Source: Bigelowiella natans CCMP2755 (taxonomy: Eukaryota > Cercozoa > Chlorarachniophyceae). Taken from it: a stretch of DNA of 64,000 nt. The position numbers were made by a program, and so were the translations under genes. Of this stretch, positions 13,973 through 25,474 are shown in pieces. Below the pieces are notes generated by a model. The model saw only the letters and a list, made by a program, of their open reading frames with translations. It was not told the origin of the DNA and ran no database searches. The first letter of the stretch is position 1; each line of letters opens with the position of its first letter. The stretch lies in the NCBI GenBank assembly GCA_000320545.1, contig ADNK01001587.1, forward strand, positions 37,501 to 101,500, read 5' to 3'.

Positions 13973-14845
13973 GTATGTATGTGTATGTGTGTGTGTTATT
14001 ATGAATATCATTACGTGAAATGCTCACATGATTAATTATTGCCCAAAATTTGCAAAATAGAAGCTCGAAGTGAAATTTCGAATCCAAATAAATCTGAAAT
14101 AAGCCTTTTATCCTATACAATGAATGGGAGAGTCGGGGGAGTCGATGTTCTTCTTCTTTTTATTATAATTTGTAGTGGTAATATGGTTGACTATACTCTG
14201 GCCCACCTCGACGTTGTATAGGCCTATAACAAACGAAGTTGCAGAAAAACCGGAAAGGCAAAAAGCTGTAGCTGTAGACTGTCAAATTTGTCGGCCAACC
14301 GGATTATGAATTAGCTGCAGACGTGACCTTCAGTAGCAGCAGCTGTAACAGGAGTGATAGAAGAATAAATAACATTATTATTATATTTTACCTGGAATTC
14401 GCACAAACCCACGGGCCGCTCCCCCACCTCAGAGGTTTGATAAATTCCTTCAACGACTCCACACAATGACGTGATGTGGATGCCGCATGAAAATGATGCC
14501 GCTGTTTACAAGGAGAAGAGGCCTATAAGATCAAGCCTAGTGCACATTTTTCGCACATACTACTCATTGACCAGTTATTGTTCTCCAGCGCATCGGAACA
14601 GTCTTTCTCCTATCCGAACGATCATCCTAACAAGATAATCTTAATAAGATACCAGTTTTATCAACTTGCCGATGTTATTTCTCTCTTAAAAGAGGCCTAA
14701 TCAGAGTAACTACTATCTTCAGAACTCTGGAGTAGATACCCACCTTTTCATAAACTATCACGTACACATTGAAGGCGAGAAGAAGAACCCCACAAACTAA
14801 AGATAAGCTGTGCAGTACTGACAGGCCCACGATATCACCATTCAT
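11741..14845 (-). CDS. Multi-pass membrane protein with long basic cytoplasmic tail, unidentified
   Basis: Not recognised as a known family. The ATG at 14845 opens exon 14744-14845, which encodes hydrophobic segment 1 (VLHSLSLVCGVLLLAFNVYV). Exon 14392-14522 encodes a Cys-containing loop (CVESLKEF, WVCANS). Exon 13276-13398 gives segment 2 (NVVITVSTTVAMTLAVALN). Exon 12995-13083 gives segment 3 (FVIALFAVTSMLIV). An exon near 12620-12700 gives segment 4 (FAISLLGFILIFAW) after possible N-glycosylation sites. The last exon starts with segment 5 (YQLFPCTGVFGLFWWLFL) and runs into about 180 residues of Lys/Arg- and Ser-rich tail to the stop at 11741. The first four exons join in matching phase. 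Five segments are visible and more may be missed. A 7TM receptor-like protein is possible, but nothing proves it. Confidence 0.6.
13561..13610. repeat. (TA)n microsatellite
   Basis: Long TA run in an intron of the membrane-protein gene. A second TA run with a GTAT tail follows at about 13927-13980 in the same intron. Confidence 0.95.
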
Positions 14846-15203
14846 TCTGCCCCCTTTGTGTCGTTGGGGGTCGTTGTGTAATCGCTCTCCGCCTCCTCCT
14901 CCTCCTCCCCTAGTACGATGTTCTCGAAGTAACGTTGAACAATAACGCACAGGTAGTCGGGAGAGCGTGAAGAGATTACGAAGTTTCTACTGAGAATACT
15001 GCATATTTTATGAGAAATAGGCCCTATTTCACACAAAATGAGAAGAAGAATAATAACACATACCTGACTGGAAATAGGTCCTATTTCACACGTACGACAA
15101 CTCTGTGGCCTTAAAGCTAGGCTCTTGATTATGTTAGAAGTAGTACCTCTACATAAATCTCAAGATAATATCAAAGAGAATGTGCGTGAGGGGAGGGGGG
15201 AAT

Positions 15204-15242
<39 letters not shown>

Positions 15243-15340
15243 CGTGTGACCTCTTTTTATTTAATTTTGATGGGGAGCTTTGTGATCCGGTTATGTGTTT
15301 TGCGGTGTGAAAAGTGTAATCTGGTGCTCATGCTAACCGC
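14846..15340. promoter_or_regulatory. Divergent promoter gap with two copies of a palindromic site
   Basis: This lies between a minus-strand start (14845) and the first exons of a plus-strand gene. Two 21-bp direct repeats, 15014-15034 and 15071-15091, differ at one base. Each holds the dyad AAATAGGNCCTATTT followed by CACAC. A GT microsatellite lies at 15205-15239. Repeated dyads in a shared promoter suggest a binding site for a dimeric regulator; that is inference. Confidence 0.5.
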
Positions 15341-15479
15341 ATGATGATTGATGTGTGGTCAGCATCATGCCAAGACGTGGACGCAGAAGTGGGTGTAGAA
15401 GGTAAATGTTCCCAATACAATAAGAATGTGTTTGTGTGTGTGGGTGGGTGGGTGGATGTGGGTGGATATGTGTTTATGC

Positions 15480-16976
15480 ACTCATTTTGGATGTGCACTG
15501 CTACTAGAGGTGGCCGCAAAAGAACTAAGCCGGGACAAGGAACCCTGTTCAAGAAAGCCTTTGGAGGAGGAGGAGGAGGAGGAGGAGGAGGAAGTGGAGG
15601 AGGTTTTAAGACTGATGATGAAAATCAAGACTAAAGATTAATTAATCATGATTCGTGGCAATGACGATAGCGATTATGCTCGCAACAATGATTAGGTAAG
15701 AAAGGTGTAGCAACCTACAAGGCCAATGTTTTCAAACTGAAAAAGAGGTAGCCGCCACAAATTTAGATCCTTAACAGCGGTGATGATGAGGATATCAATG
15801 GTGATGAAATGAAGCATGACACGTATGTTGTCTATGTGAAAACGACGATATTATACGTTGATCGTGATGATGGACATCAAATAACAGGAAGCCCATTGCC
15901 ATCAACAAAAAAAAAATTCGTTGGGCAAAGAATGGCATGAAGAATGTCAATAAGAATGTCAACAAGGGAAAGAACATGATTGACAAGGGAAAGAGGAAGG
16001 CGGACAAAGGAAAGAAGATGATCAACAAGGGCATGAAGAATGTTGTCCCTAACATAACATACACATAATAACGAAATTATCGCTTTGCGGATGGTGATGA
16101 GAATGGTGGTGAAAACAGTGTCATTAGTAGTTGTGATGATGTTTATTGTGTTGAAATATATAGATCGGCAAGGCAATGGACGGGGTTGGCAACTAACTGT
16201 AGTGATTATGATAACAGTATGAAGCGGTCTAATTTTCTATGGTGAATGTGACGATAGAGCAACAACATTAATGATGATGATGATGACCTTATTGATAACG
16301 ATAAAACATCGTTGATGATGATAATGATCATAGTGGTAATATGCGACTGTGGTGAAATGGTGATAATGATGATGATGAAACATAGGCACAGAGGGGATTG
16401 GAGAGCGCTCAAAGGGGAATGGAGACGGTGAATGACGGATTGGCTCAGATGCAAGAAATGAAGGACCAACTCACTAACTTGGGGTTCATCAAGGACAAAA
16501 ATGTAGTAACACCATCATCACCACCATCATCACTGCCATCACCGCAGCTATTCTAAATAATAGCAGAAATTTGTTATCATCAGTGCTGCTCTCGTCATAG
16601 TTGGGACTCCTCACTATTGTACAGCAGTTTACAAACATATAATATATGACTCTTGGTCGCACAAAACAACAAACGTATAGGGGGATGAGGACTATGAGGA
16701 AGGAGGAGAAGAGGTTGAGGAAGGAGGAGAAGAGGTTCTGTATATAATCTTTAAATCAATCCCAGTTTTTACTCTGAAATGGAGTGCGGTTTGTTGTCCA
16801 ACCTCTGGTACTTCCCAAACTCTACCACATTCATTAAAAATACTCTTTTCTTGTAATTGTGCTAATTATGGTTCAAATCTTAATGATACAGGACTATATT
16901 GAGGAGGAGTACAACGAGTATGAAGGCGGTGCAGAAGTCCTTGAAGATGATGGGGTTTGAGACTCTCAACGCAGTG

Positions 16977-17009
<33 letters not shown>

Positions 17010-17666
17010 ATGATTCACGATGATGATTATGATGATGATGCCTCACATGATATACTACGTACGCAATAACCTGACAGGAACCTGTCGATGCTGATGACTT
17101 TGCTGATGCCATTGGTATGGGTGAAGGTCAAACCGCAACCGCCGCTTTGGTTGTCAACGAGGGAGAGGAGAAGTATGCTGTCAATCGTTTTACAATGACA
17201 ATTGGCATTGAAGTTTTAATGATAATGGACATGATATGTTATGTAAGGGGCTTCATGGGTCTTTTTGGAGGTGCTCTCCAAAAGCTTATGAAAGGCGGGG
17301 CTGACTTCCACGTGGCAGTATGTCCTGATAAGGTTTGAAGTTGCCATAATCAATCCCCGTCGCTATCATCATCACCGATACCGCATTCATCATTATAGCC
17401 ATCACCTCAATACCCACCCAAATGATCATTTTGCAAATAGGGTTGTCATGAATCACATTGACATCGCTACTACTATTCTCATCAACACCGTCATGCCATT
17501 ATAATCGTTATCGTCCTTTATTTTTAGCACTACTTTTATCGTTCTCATTGCCACCCTCGTCATCCCATATTAAAAAATAGATTGCCTTCAACACTAAGTG
17601 GTTTGCCCGCAAGTTTACACTCGAAGGGAAAGTGGACACCGATCTCGCCTTCGAAGCGCTCGGGTA

Positions 17667-17700
<34 letters not shown>

Positions 17701-17703
17701 AGA

Positions 17704-17738
<35 letters not shown>

Positions 17739-17791
17739 GATGGTATACAAATACACATCTCAATCAAACACACACAAATACAAACACACAT

Positions 17792-17827
<36 letters not shown>

Positions 17828-18130
17828 GCAAACACATAGATCTTGCGTTGGACGGTTTGGGTCCCTGCTTGTGAAGAGTAAGAAGGGCAACTATTACTAT
17901 GTTCCTTGCGTTGGCAAAAGCGCAACTACCGATCTGTACAGGAGCATCAAGGTGCATGATTGCTAAAATCACCCCAGAAAAAGGATAGACATCATTTAGA
18001 TTAATGCTGCATAGTATCACATTCTACATCTCACATATCATATTGCTTGCATCAGACATCATGCCGGTCATACTGCATATTTCACACTTTGCATAGGATA
18101 TGATATCGTTCATCGGATAAAATCATGCAC

Positions 18131-18172
<42 letters not shown>

Positions 18173-18420
18173 TGTATATTTGATATTATTCATCACAAAT
18201 ACATCATGAATACTTTGTTACCTTCCCGAACATCATCACCATCCTCATCATAGGAAACTTGTGAGGAATGGGGCATGGGGTTGACGGAGAAGAAAAAGTT
18301 GGCAACGAGCTGGAAGATCAATGGAGCTGTTACGGGAACACCAGCAGAGGTTCATCAAGTTCATCATCGCCACTGCTGTCGCCTTTGTAGTCAGCATCAT
18401 CACCACCATTAGCAGCAGCA
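15480..18420 (+). CDS. Unidentified multi-exon protein with KGK-type repeats and a hydrophobic segment
   Basis: No family recognised; both ends are approximate. Probable exons in order: a Gly- or Glu-rich piece around a GGA repeat (15481-15640); 15905-16064 with a Lys-rich pseudo-repeat (NKGKNM, DKGKRK, DKGKKM, NKGMKN); about 16386-16500 (RGLESAQRGMETVNDGL), which looks helical; an acidic exon (DYIEEEYNEYEGGAEVLEDD) near 16892-16960; about 17080-17335 with a hydrophobic stretch (TIGIEVLMIMDMICYVRGFM); 17581-17665 (FNTKWFARKFTLEGKVDTD); about 17850-17951 (KKGNYYYVPCVGKSATTDLY); and 18255 onward (ETCEEWGMGLTEKKKLATSW). The pieces have few stops, flanking AG/GT sites and protein-like composition, so a gene is likely. 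A secreted or membrane protein is possible. Product unknown. Confidence 0.45.
17669..17826. repeat. Compound (CA)n-(GA)n-(CA)n microsatellite
   Basis: CA at 17669-17698, GA at 17699-17738, then a second CA run at about 17795-17826, all inside one intron of the unidentified plus-strand gene. Long open frames across it are repeat artefacts. Confidence 0.95.
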
Positions 18421-18598
18421 TCAATCACCACTGCCTTTGTCACTAGTGCCATTCTCGTCAATGATTGCATGATCGTTTATCTCAGGTTGACATTGAAGTG
18501 AACGAAGATGACTAACAAACCAAAGAACACTTTCACTCAGTTGCCTAGCTAGTCTACCAAGTGCCACCGTTTTCAGAGCACATGAGCGACATTTCAAA

Positions 18599-18650
18599 TG
18601 ATAGACATGCAATACACAATATATATATAGTGTATTGCTGTGTCTATTAT
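18599..18650 (+). ncRNA. Conserved intergenic hairpin, copy 1
   Basis: Left arm TGATAGACATGCAATACAC (18599-18617) pairs with right arm GTGTATTGCTGTGTCTATTA (18630-18649) around a 12-base AT loop. Two mismatched spots sit at the same place in all copies. Transcription is not shown; the ncRNA label is tentative and a DNA cruciform is equally possible. Confidence 0.4.
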
Positions 18651-19063
18651 TCAAGCTAGCCTGCGACACATTCACTCAGGGTGCGATCTGAAGTCTGACA
18701 ATCATCATGCAGCCTTGTTTGCGTCGACGCATGCTTTCGCCCTGCGCAACAATGAACACACTGCATTTGAACTTTCATTGTGTTGATCATTGTGGTCACG
18801 TGCACAGCCTGTGCACACACGGCCACACACGATGTCGAAATGTTTGATTTCGAAATGAACGGAGTGTGAGAAAAGTCAGTGTAGTAGCCATTCCAATGTT
18901 TGTGAGAAACCCGCCATGCAAAACTTCATCGTTTGACAATGAGCGCATGAGTCTGATGTCTGTCTAGCTGTGTGTGCAGCAAGCGGGGGATGCATGCGGC
19001 AGCGACGGTGCTGCCACCACGCGGCGGCTACGATGCTGTGCTTTCGCATAATCTGTGCGCACG

Positions 19064-19123
19064 ATAATAGACACAGCAATACACTACACATATGATATAT
19101 GTTGTGCATTGCATGTCTATCAT
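19064..19123 (-). ncRNA. Conserved intergenic hairpin, copy 2 (inverted)
   Basis: Read on the minus strand, the arms are ATGATAGACATGCAATGCAC and GTGTATTGCTGTGTCTATTAT around a loop with ATATATCATA. It is the inverted counterpart of copy 1, about 410 bp away. Tentative as an RNA. Confidence 0.4.
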
Positions 19124-20570
19124 ATGACAAGTTTTTGTGCTGCACCGCCTGCCTGCAAGCACCAGAGCATTGCCACATGCGGATCCCGTGCACTTGCACG
19201 AAACAGTGCTAGAGTGGGGTTCGTTTGCCTTCACAATGGTGATTGAGTCACACGTCAAGCTGCCCTTCATTTGCCGCCACAAGAAGAGCAAATTTACTTC
19301 ACTAACTTACCCCTAACCCTTTAGCATCACCGGTTTCTCAGTGGCTGCTCCCGACTCCATCCCTCGTCTTCTGCGAGCACGTAGGAAACTCGCACAGAGT
19401 TATCAAGGGGAAAAAACAACCGTTTTCCCCTGTGCGACATACAAGCAACAAGCTTTTTCTCTAGTTTCATGAAGTATTTTATCATGTCGCAGAAACTAAA
19501 ATAGAATTGGCTTCCGAATCAATTATGTCGCACAGCAAAATCCAAAGGTGTTTGAAAAGTTCGGAGGGGTACCTCTTCGACAAATCTCCGGAGAAATGTT
19601 CTATCATTGTTCTTTGAGGATGTATGGCTGCAATTATATGGAAAATGCAGGATATTTCGATAAAAACGGTGCAAATCCCGGATCCGAACTCGTGGTACAG
19701 GCCACATCTCAAGCCAGATAGGTTTTCACAGCCACCTGCCACACAGGAAGTGGAGGGAAGGAGGAAAAGAAGGAGGAAGAGAAGGAGGAGGAGGAAAGAT
19801 GGTTTTAATACTCGAATCGTTTTTAAATATGCGTACTTACTTGATTCAGGTTGTGGAACGACTGACAGATGCTCCGTCTTATCTCTAGATCCGCGAAAAA
19901 TAAGGCAATATCAATCCCATGCTGCTTCGATAAGAGCACCTTCATATTTCCCAATCGATAAAGACACAATATATGACCATGCTCCCACTGTTGCTTAGGG
20001 AAACTGGCTGCGTGCTTTCTCTTCTAGCCCTCCTCAAATTCAAGTTGGCTTGCCGAGTTCTGCTGAGCATATTGACCAGGCAAATAACCAATAACAAAGC
20101 ATGGCCACACTTTCACAAAATATCAGATAGATAATTATAGATATCCGCAATAACTCACAAATGCGAGTGAGTACAAAAAGGGAGAGAGAGAGGGCGGAAG
20201 AGAGAGTTGAAAACTTCTGAGGACATAGGCGCACAAACATCGAACGCTCGCTTTGCCAAACAACATATATTGAATCGAGATGGGACCGCTATACATTCGA
20301 TAATATCCACAATTCGCAATTAAATCACTGACCACGTACATCTTCTGTATGGTACACGCACAGGTTTTCAAGCATGATTACATTCCGGTGAGTAATAGCC
20401 TGAGAATCGATAATACATAGCAACAGTGAGTCTACTACAATTCCTTTGAGTGTTGGAGTAAAATGCGTGTTTTTGCATGAAAATTGCATTTGTACGAATA
20501 AAATGTTAACGAACAGATAACGTAATGCGAAACACTTGGGTTGCACTTATTATTCTCTTTATCATACAAG

Positions 20571-21145
20571 ATTCCAGAGCTGAAATTCAAGGATAACACA
20601 TCCGGACAACCAAGTAAACTACACGACAAAGAGGTAGTACGACGTTCTGAACGGATATTATTAGATTAGCAGATGGAGAAGATCAAGCAGTATGAGTTAT
20701 GCTATAAGTGAGAGTATGCTACGCATTATGCACAATAATACTTATTGGTGTATCGATTTACACTTGAACAATTTGTTTATACATCAATATCTGTTGTTTT
20801 CAGAGCTGGAGCAAAGCAGAAGTTGATGAAGCACTTGAAGCAAACTGTGTCTTCGCATGGGGTCCGTCTGTGCGTTTTATCAACGAGAGCATATCATCAT
20901 ATCACTAGGATATAGTAGGGATGAGGAGGATGAGGAAGAGAGATTGACCTCAACACATCTCAAAGCAACCGTTAGTCAAACATTTAGCGGTGATGTGTGT
21001 GGATGTTATGGCAGGTCCTTCCAACGCACTGCGCAACGCATGCCCTACAATGGTGCGGGGAGATGGTGTATGGCTATACGACAACGCTGACAAGAAGTAA
21101 TACATGTATACAATTCATACGTGCATACATGCATGCCACCATGTG

Positions 21146-21188
<43 letters not shown>

Positions 21189-21976
21189 ATTATTATGAAA
21201 TAGCTAGTATACTAACAAAATAATCCTCAGTATATGCAATGGATTCATAGCCGTTGCTCTTCTTATCTTGCCCCTCCCCTCTCCTTTCTTCGTGTCAACT
21301 GTTAATGACAGGTACTTGGATTGGAGTGCAGGTGCTGTGTGCTCGAATCTGGGAAATTCAATGCCAAAAGAAGTGAAAGAAGCGATGCAGGAACAAATGG
21401 TGATGACCCATGATGACGATGATGATGATGAAGAAGAAGAAGAAGATGATGATGATATTAACGATGTCCTTACACCTGTCCGGTAGTATGATAACATGAA
21501 TTGTGATGAGAAGATGATGATGATGATGCTGATGATGATGATGGAACTTGGTAGGAAGCAGCGCCGTTTGTATACGGTGACCTAGCTGTGACGGAAGTAC
21601 GAGCCAAGCTTTGTGCTCTTCTTGCCGATATATCCCCAGGAGATCTGAACGGATTCATCTTTGCTAGGTGATGGTTTATCATAGCGACAAGCGACTACAA
21701 TGATGATAACGATGATGATGATGATGATGATGATGAGCTAGCAATAATATGATGAAGCTCTCACAAATGATATTATTTACAATAAAAACAACAATGATAT
21801 AGTTTCTTTCCCCTGCAATGACCTATTGCGTACGTGCTGTGTCAGTGGAGGGGCCGAGGCCAACGAATGCGCTCTCAGGATGGCAAGGAGATACACTGGG
21901 CGGTACAAGATTATGAGCCGTTATCGTTCATACCATGGAGGTATCAATACAAATTGTAACAGAAGTAGTAGTAGTA

Positions 21977-22008
<32 letters not shown>

Positions 22009-22262
22009 ATATGAATTTCTAATAGCAGTAACGACGATGACAAGTTTGCGATCGAGGGGACAGACATATCTGTATTATATTGTGTTGATGTGCTGCATAT
22101 GTGTTCTTCCATTCCTCTTCTCTTTCTTTCTTTCTTTCTCTAGGTACCACATCGACGTTGGCAATGACTGGTGATCCGCGCACATGGGCAACCGATACGC
22201 AAACCACTGGATTTGTGAAGATCCCTGATCCATTCCCCTTTTCCTACTCCTGGGGTAAGTAA

Positions 22263-22293
<31 letters not shown>

Positions 22294-23256
22294 AGAAATA
22301 TAGCATCATTATCATCATTGTCATCATTATCATAATTATCATATCATCACCATTGAGCCATTGACGACTACTACGCACGTAATGATAAATAATGGGAATA
22401 ATCATAAATACATAAATAACCGCAGGTGGCGACTCAGAGACCGCTGCTAAGAAAGCATTGGACGCTCTACACGAGCAGGTTGGCTATTGACATGATGCCG
22501 TGTTTTCTAACTTATTCTCCATTTGAGAATGCGCATGCACCTTCAAATCAACTAGCCTTTGTTGTGCTCTTTTTCCCCCTTACTCATCATCATCATCATC
22601 ATCGTCATCATTCTCACTATTTGAATTACTCTCAGATATTGATGGAAGGGCCTGAAAGCATAGCAGCAATATTCATGGAATCAATTACCGGCAGCAACGG
22701 CTGGCTGCTGCCTCACCCTACCTACATGCAGGTACTATCATGGAGGATAATGTGTGTTCTCTTGGTAGTCTCGTCTGGTGCCAATTATATGCTTTTGTCC
22801 CAGTCACTTCTTACCATACATTACTCTACTGCTACTGCGAAATGTAAACGACATATATTTATGAAAATTTTGCTAATATCATTATATATAGCCTTAATTC
22901 CCTCATCTGACTTGTTTGGTTATTACGTGTTGTATTATTTATCTACCAGGGTGTACGTGCTCTGTGTGATGAGTATGGTATTCTCATGGTCGCTGACGAG
23001 GTGATAATTATTCAAAGATGATGATGATGATGATGATAATGATGATGATGATGATGATGATGATGTGGGTATTATTATCTGATATGCGAGTGAATAACTT
23101 GCTGCTGCTAGGTAATGACCGGATTTGGAAGGACGGGGCAGCTCTTCGGTTTCCAAAACTTTCCAGGAGTCATCCCTGATATGTTTACGGTAATAGTAGT
23201 AATAGTAGTAGTAGTTGTAATAATAATAGTAGTATCATCGTGATTTCATGATGATA

Positions 23257-23288
<32 letters not shown>

Positions 23289-23839
23289 AGCTAGAACCAC
23301 AGCATCCACCAACAATCATATTCGTTTGTGCGAATTTCAATGATACTGCTAGTACAGTACTCGGATGAATTGCGTGTGAGAAAAGAAGTTCATCTTCGGC
23401 GTCTTACAGCTCTCATTATCATCATCGCTATCATCATCATCATCATCATTATCATCATCATCACCATCATCGTTCCTTCATTCATTCCTGGAGGCTACCA
23501 CTGCTTTTTATAATTATTATCATCATTTTTGTCAAAAGTCATCCCTACATTTTTATTATTATCACTATTATTCTCAATTGTTTCAAAGCAGCCACCCCAA
23601 TCTTGCTCTCTCTTGTGATGACAACACACACATTGATACTACTGTTACTACTATGATATCTTAGTTTGCCAAAGGGGTTTCAGGAGCATTCCAACCTCTC
23701 AGTGGTGTAGGTAGTAACCAAGAGCATTAGCAGCAACCAACAGTAGTAAGTAGTCGTGGAAGTAGTGGGAGCAGCACGCACTTCATGAGGGCTCTCCTTC
23801 CGATTGAATTCGTGTTATTTTAGTATCACGCCATTCAAA

Positions 23840-23889
<50 letters not shown>

Positions 23890-24058
23890 TGATTTTGATT
23901 CATAATGAGCAGTTTGCAATAACGACACCACCCCATCATATTCCAGGCATGTCGGACAAAATCTTTGATTTCTACCGTACCAACGCTCCAGCATATGGTT
24001 CTACTTACTCAGGTGATTTCCCCCTCTGTCCTCTATCTTCCTTTTTTTCCCCCTTTTC

Positions 24059-24110
<52 letters not shown>

Positions 24111-25038
24111 CTCTCTTTTGAGTGGAGAGTGTTGGTCAGTGAAGAGAGAACACTAACATGATCTAACATCCTTAATCTCAATTTGAAACATGCAATAATA
24201 TCGTGTTATCATGCCCCTTCTTCGCCATTGCAGGACACCCAATTCCAGTTGCATGCGGATATGCGGTAGTAGCACATCCTCATCATCATTCTCATTGTTT
24301 CATACCTGATGATGATCCTCAACCCGGTTGTTAGGTGGTGAAATACATCCTTGAAAACGATATTCCTGGCCACGCCAAGAAAATGGAGGCAACCCTTGCT
24401 GAAGGTTATGATACTGCTACGCACATCAAAAATAATGTGAAAAATGTGCAGCAGCCAGCCAGCACATTATCATCTCAACTTGTCGGCGTCTCCCTTTCTC
24501 CAGGTCTTGCTCGGTTGGTCGCAACACATAAATCAGCGAAACAGGCGCGTGTCATCGGTCTAGCTGGAGGTACATATTCTCAATAGTAGCCTAATTATAG
24601 CGTGTCATCGGTCTAGCTGGAGGTACATATTCTCAATAGTAGCCTAATTATAGCGTTGTTATCAATAGCAAACAGTATTATGGAGAGTCCATACTCACAA
24701 TTCATATTCTTTGCTTTTCCTCTTCCTCCTGCTCCTCCTATTCGCTATTACTACTACTACTACTACTACTACCACTATCCACCCCCTCACCATAGGTGTT
24801 GATATCGCTGGTCTAGATGGCTCATCTTTAATGAAGATGCATCAAACTCACCCAGCAGCGGGATACTTCAAGAAGTATGGCGTCTTCTTTTACCACTGTT
24901 GCTTACATGCAATCGATATGAGTAAAAGAAGGAGAAGAAGACTTAATTTTGACGTATTAGTTAGATCCTACGTTCCTGCGTTAGGGTTGTTTATTTATGC
25001 CAAGTAGTAAACCACTCCGACTATTCTTTTTGGAATTC

Positions 25039-25112
<74 letters not shown>

Positions 25113-25474
25113 CCTCAACCGCTTAATCCCCTACCTTTCCTCTTTCTCTTTCCTCACCTAGTCGTCTGAAGGAAGAAGGTCTTATTACGTTGGTCAGAGG
25201 GCACCACATGCATTGTACTCCTCCTTTGATCATATCAGAGGTATGATGATGATGATGCAGCAGCAGCACTCAGCAGAAACACTAAATCAATGCCGATGAA
25301 AATGATGATGATGACGGTGAGCAGGAATAGAAAAAGAAGATAAACTTTTTTAAAAACGTATCATAGATTTATTTTGCTTTATTGTCTTATTAGAGCGAAA
25401 TAACAACTGGCATTGATATTCTGGACAAGTGCTTTGGTGACCTAGATGCATTTCTTCAGCAAGACTCTTCTTAA
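20571..25474 (+). CDS. Class-III PLP-dependent aminotransferase (omega-amino acid:pyruvate type)
   Basis: Transfers an amino group from an omega-amino acid or amine to a keto acid using pyridoxal phosphate. I followed 19 exons, nearly all joining in phase: 20571-20633, 20804-20861, 21015-21096, 21312-21399, 21555-21667, 21846-21940, 22144-22254, 22426-22478, 22636-22731, 22950-23000, 23112-23189, 23665-23710, 23947-24012, 24234-24265, 24335-24404, 24504-24569, 24796-24874, 25162-25240, 25394-25474 (TAA). Landmarks: YLDWSAGAVCSNLG; SGGAEANECALRMARRYTG (cofactor phosphate loop); RYRSYHG; TGDPRTW; YGILMVADEV (the PLP-ring aspartate); GFGRTG; AKG at 23668-23676, with the Schiff-base lysine at 23671-23673; YSGHPIPVACGYAV. 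The TGDPRTW region resembles taurine-pyruvate aminotransferases as I recall them; GABA or beta-alanine activity is possible. First exons and any targeting peptide were not found. Confidence 0.9.
21974..22009. repeat. (AGT)n microsatellite
   Basis: Trinucleotide run in an aminotransferase intron. GAT and AGT runs also occur in other introns of this gene, for example at about 21722-21735, 22264-22293 and 23018-23066. Confidence 0.9.
24062..24105. repeat. (CT)n microsatellite
   Basis: CT run in an aminotransferase intron. A (GT)(GA) compound run lies at about 23839-23887 and a (CT)(GT) run at about 25040-25110 in neighbouring introns. Confidence 0.9.
24548..24653 (+). repeat. Perfect 53-bp tandem duplication across a 5' splice site
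   Basis: Copy 1 is 24548-24600 and copy 2 is 24601-24653, identical by eye. Each unit holds the last 22 bases of an aminotransferase exon (encoding RVIGLAG), the donor GGAG|GTACAT, and 31 bases of intron ending in TTATAG. The first copy therefore creates a complete candidate mini-intron with donor and acceptor. Confidence 0.95.

Larger units (their letters stand above)
18421..20570. other. Tandem intergenic region with island and hairpin pair
   Basis: About 18480-19300 is a palindrome-rich island holding two inverted copies of a conserved hairpin (18599-18650 and 19064-19123). From 19300 to 20570 the DNA is ordinary. Possible 5' exons of the aminotransferase lie here, for example open frames around 19624-19750 and 19880-19998, but none has decisive motifs or a confirmed join. 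A CCCCTAACCCTTTA stretch at about 19311 resembles telomeric sequence but is too short to mean anything. Confidence 0.5.

Noticed and set aside
17598..17966. Open frames of 60-120 codons across CA/GA repeats near 17.6-18.0 kb
   Set aside because: They are His-Thr, Arg-Glu or Cys-Val runs produced by the microsatellites and occur on both strands.
19311..19325. Telomere-like CCCCTAACCCT
   Set aside because: A single short match, not a tandem array.
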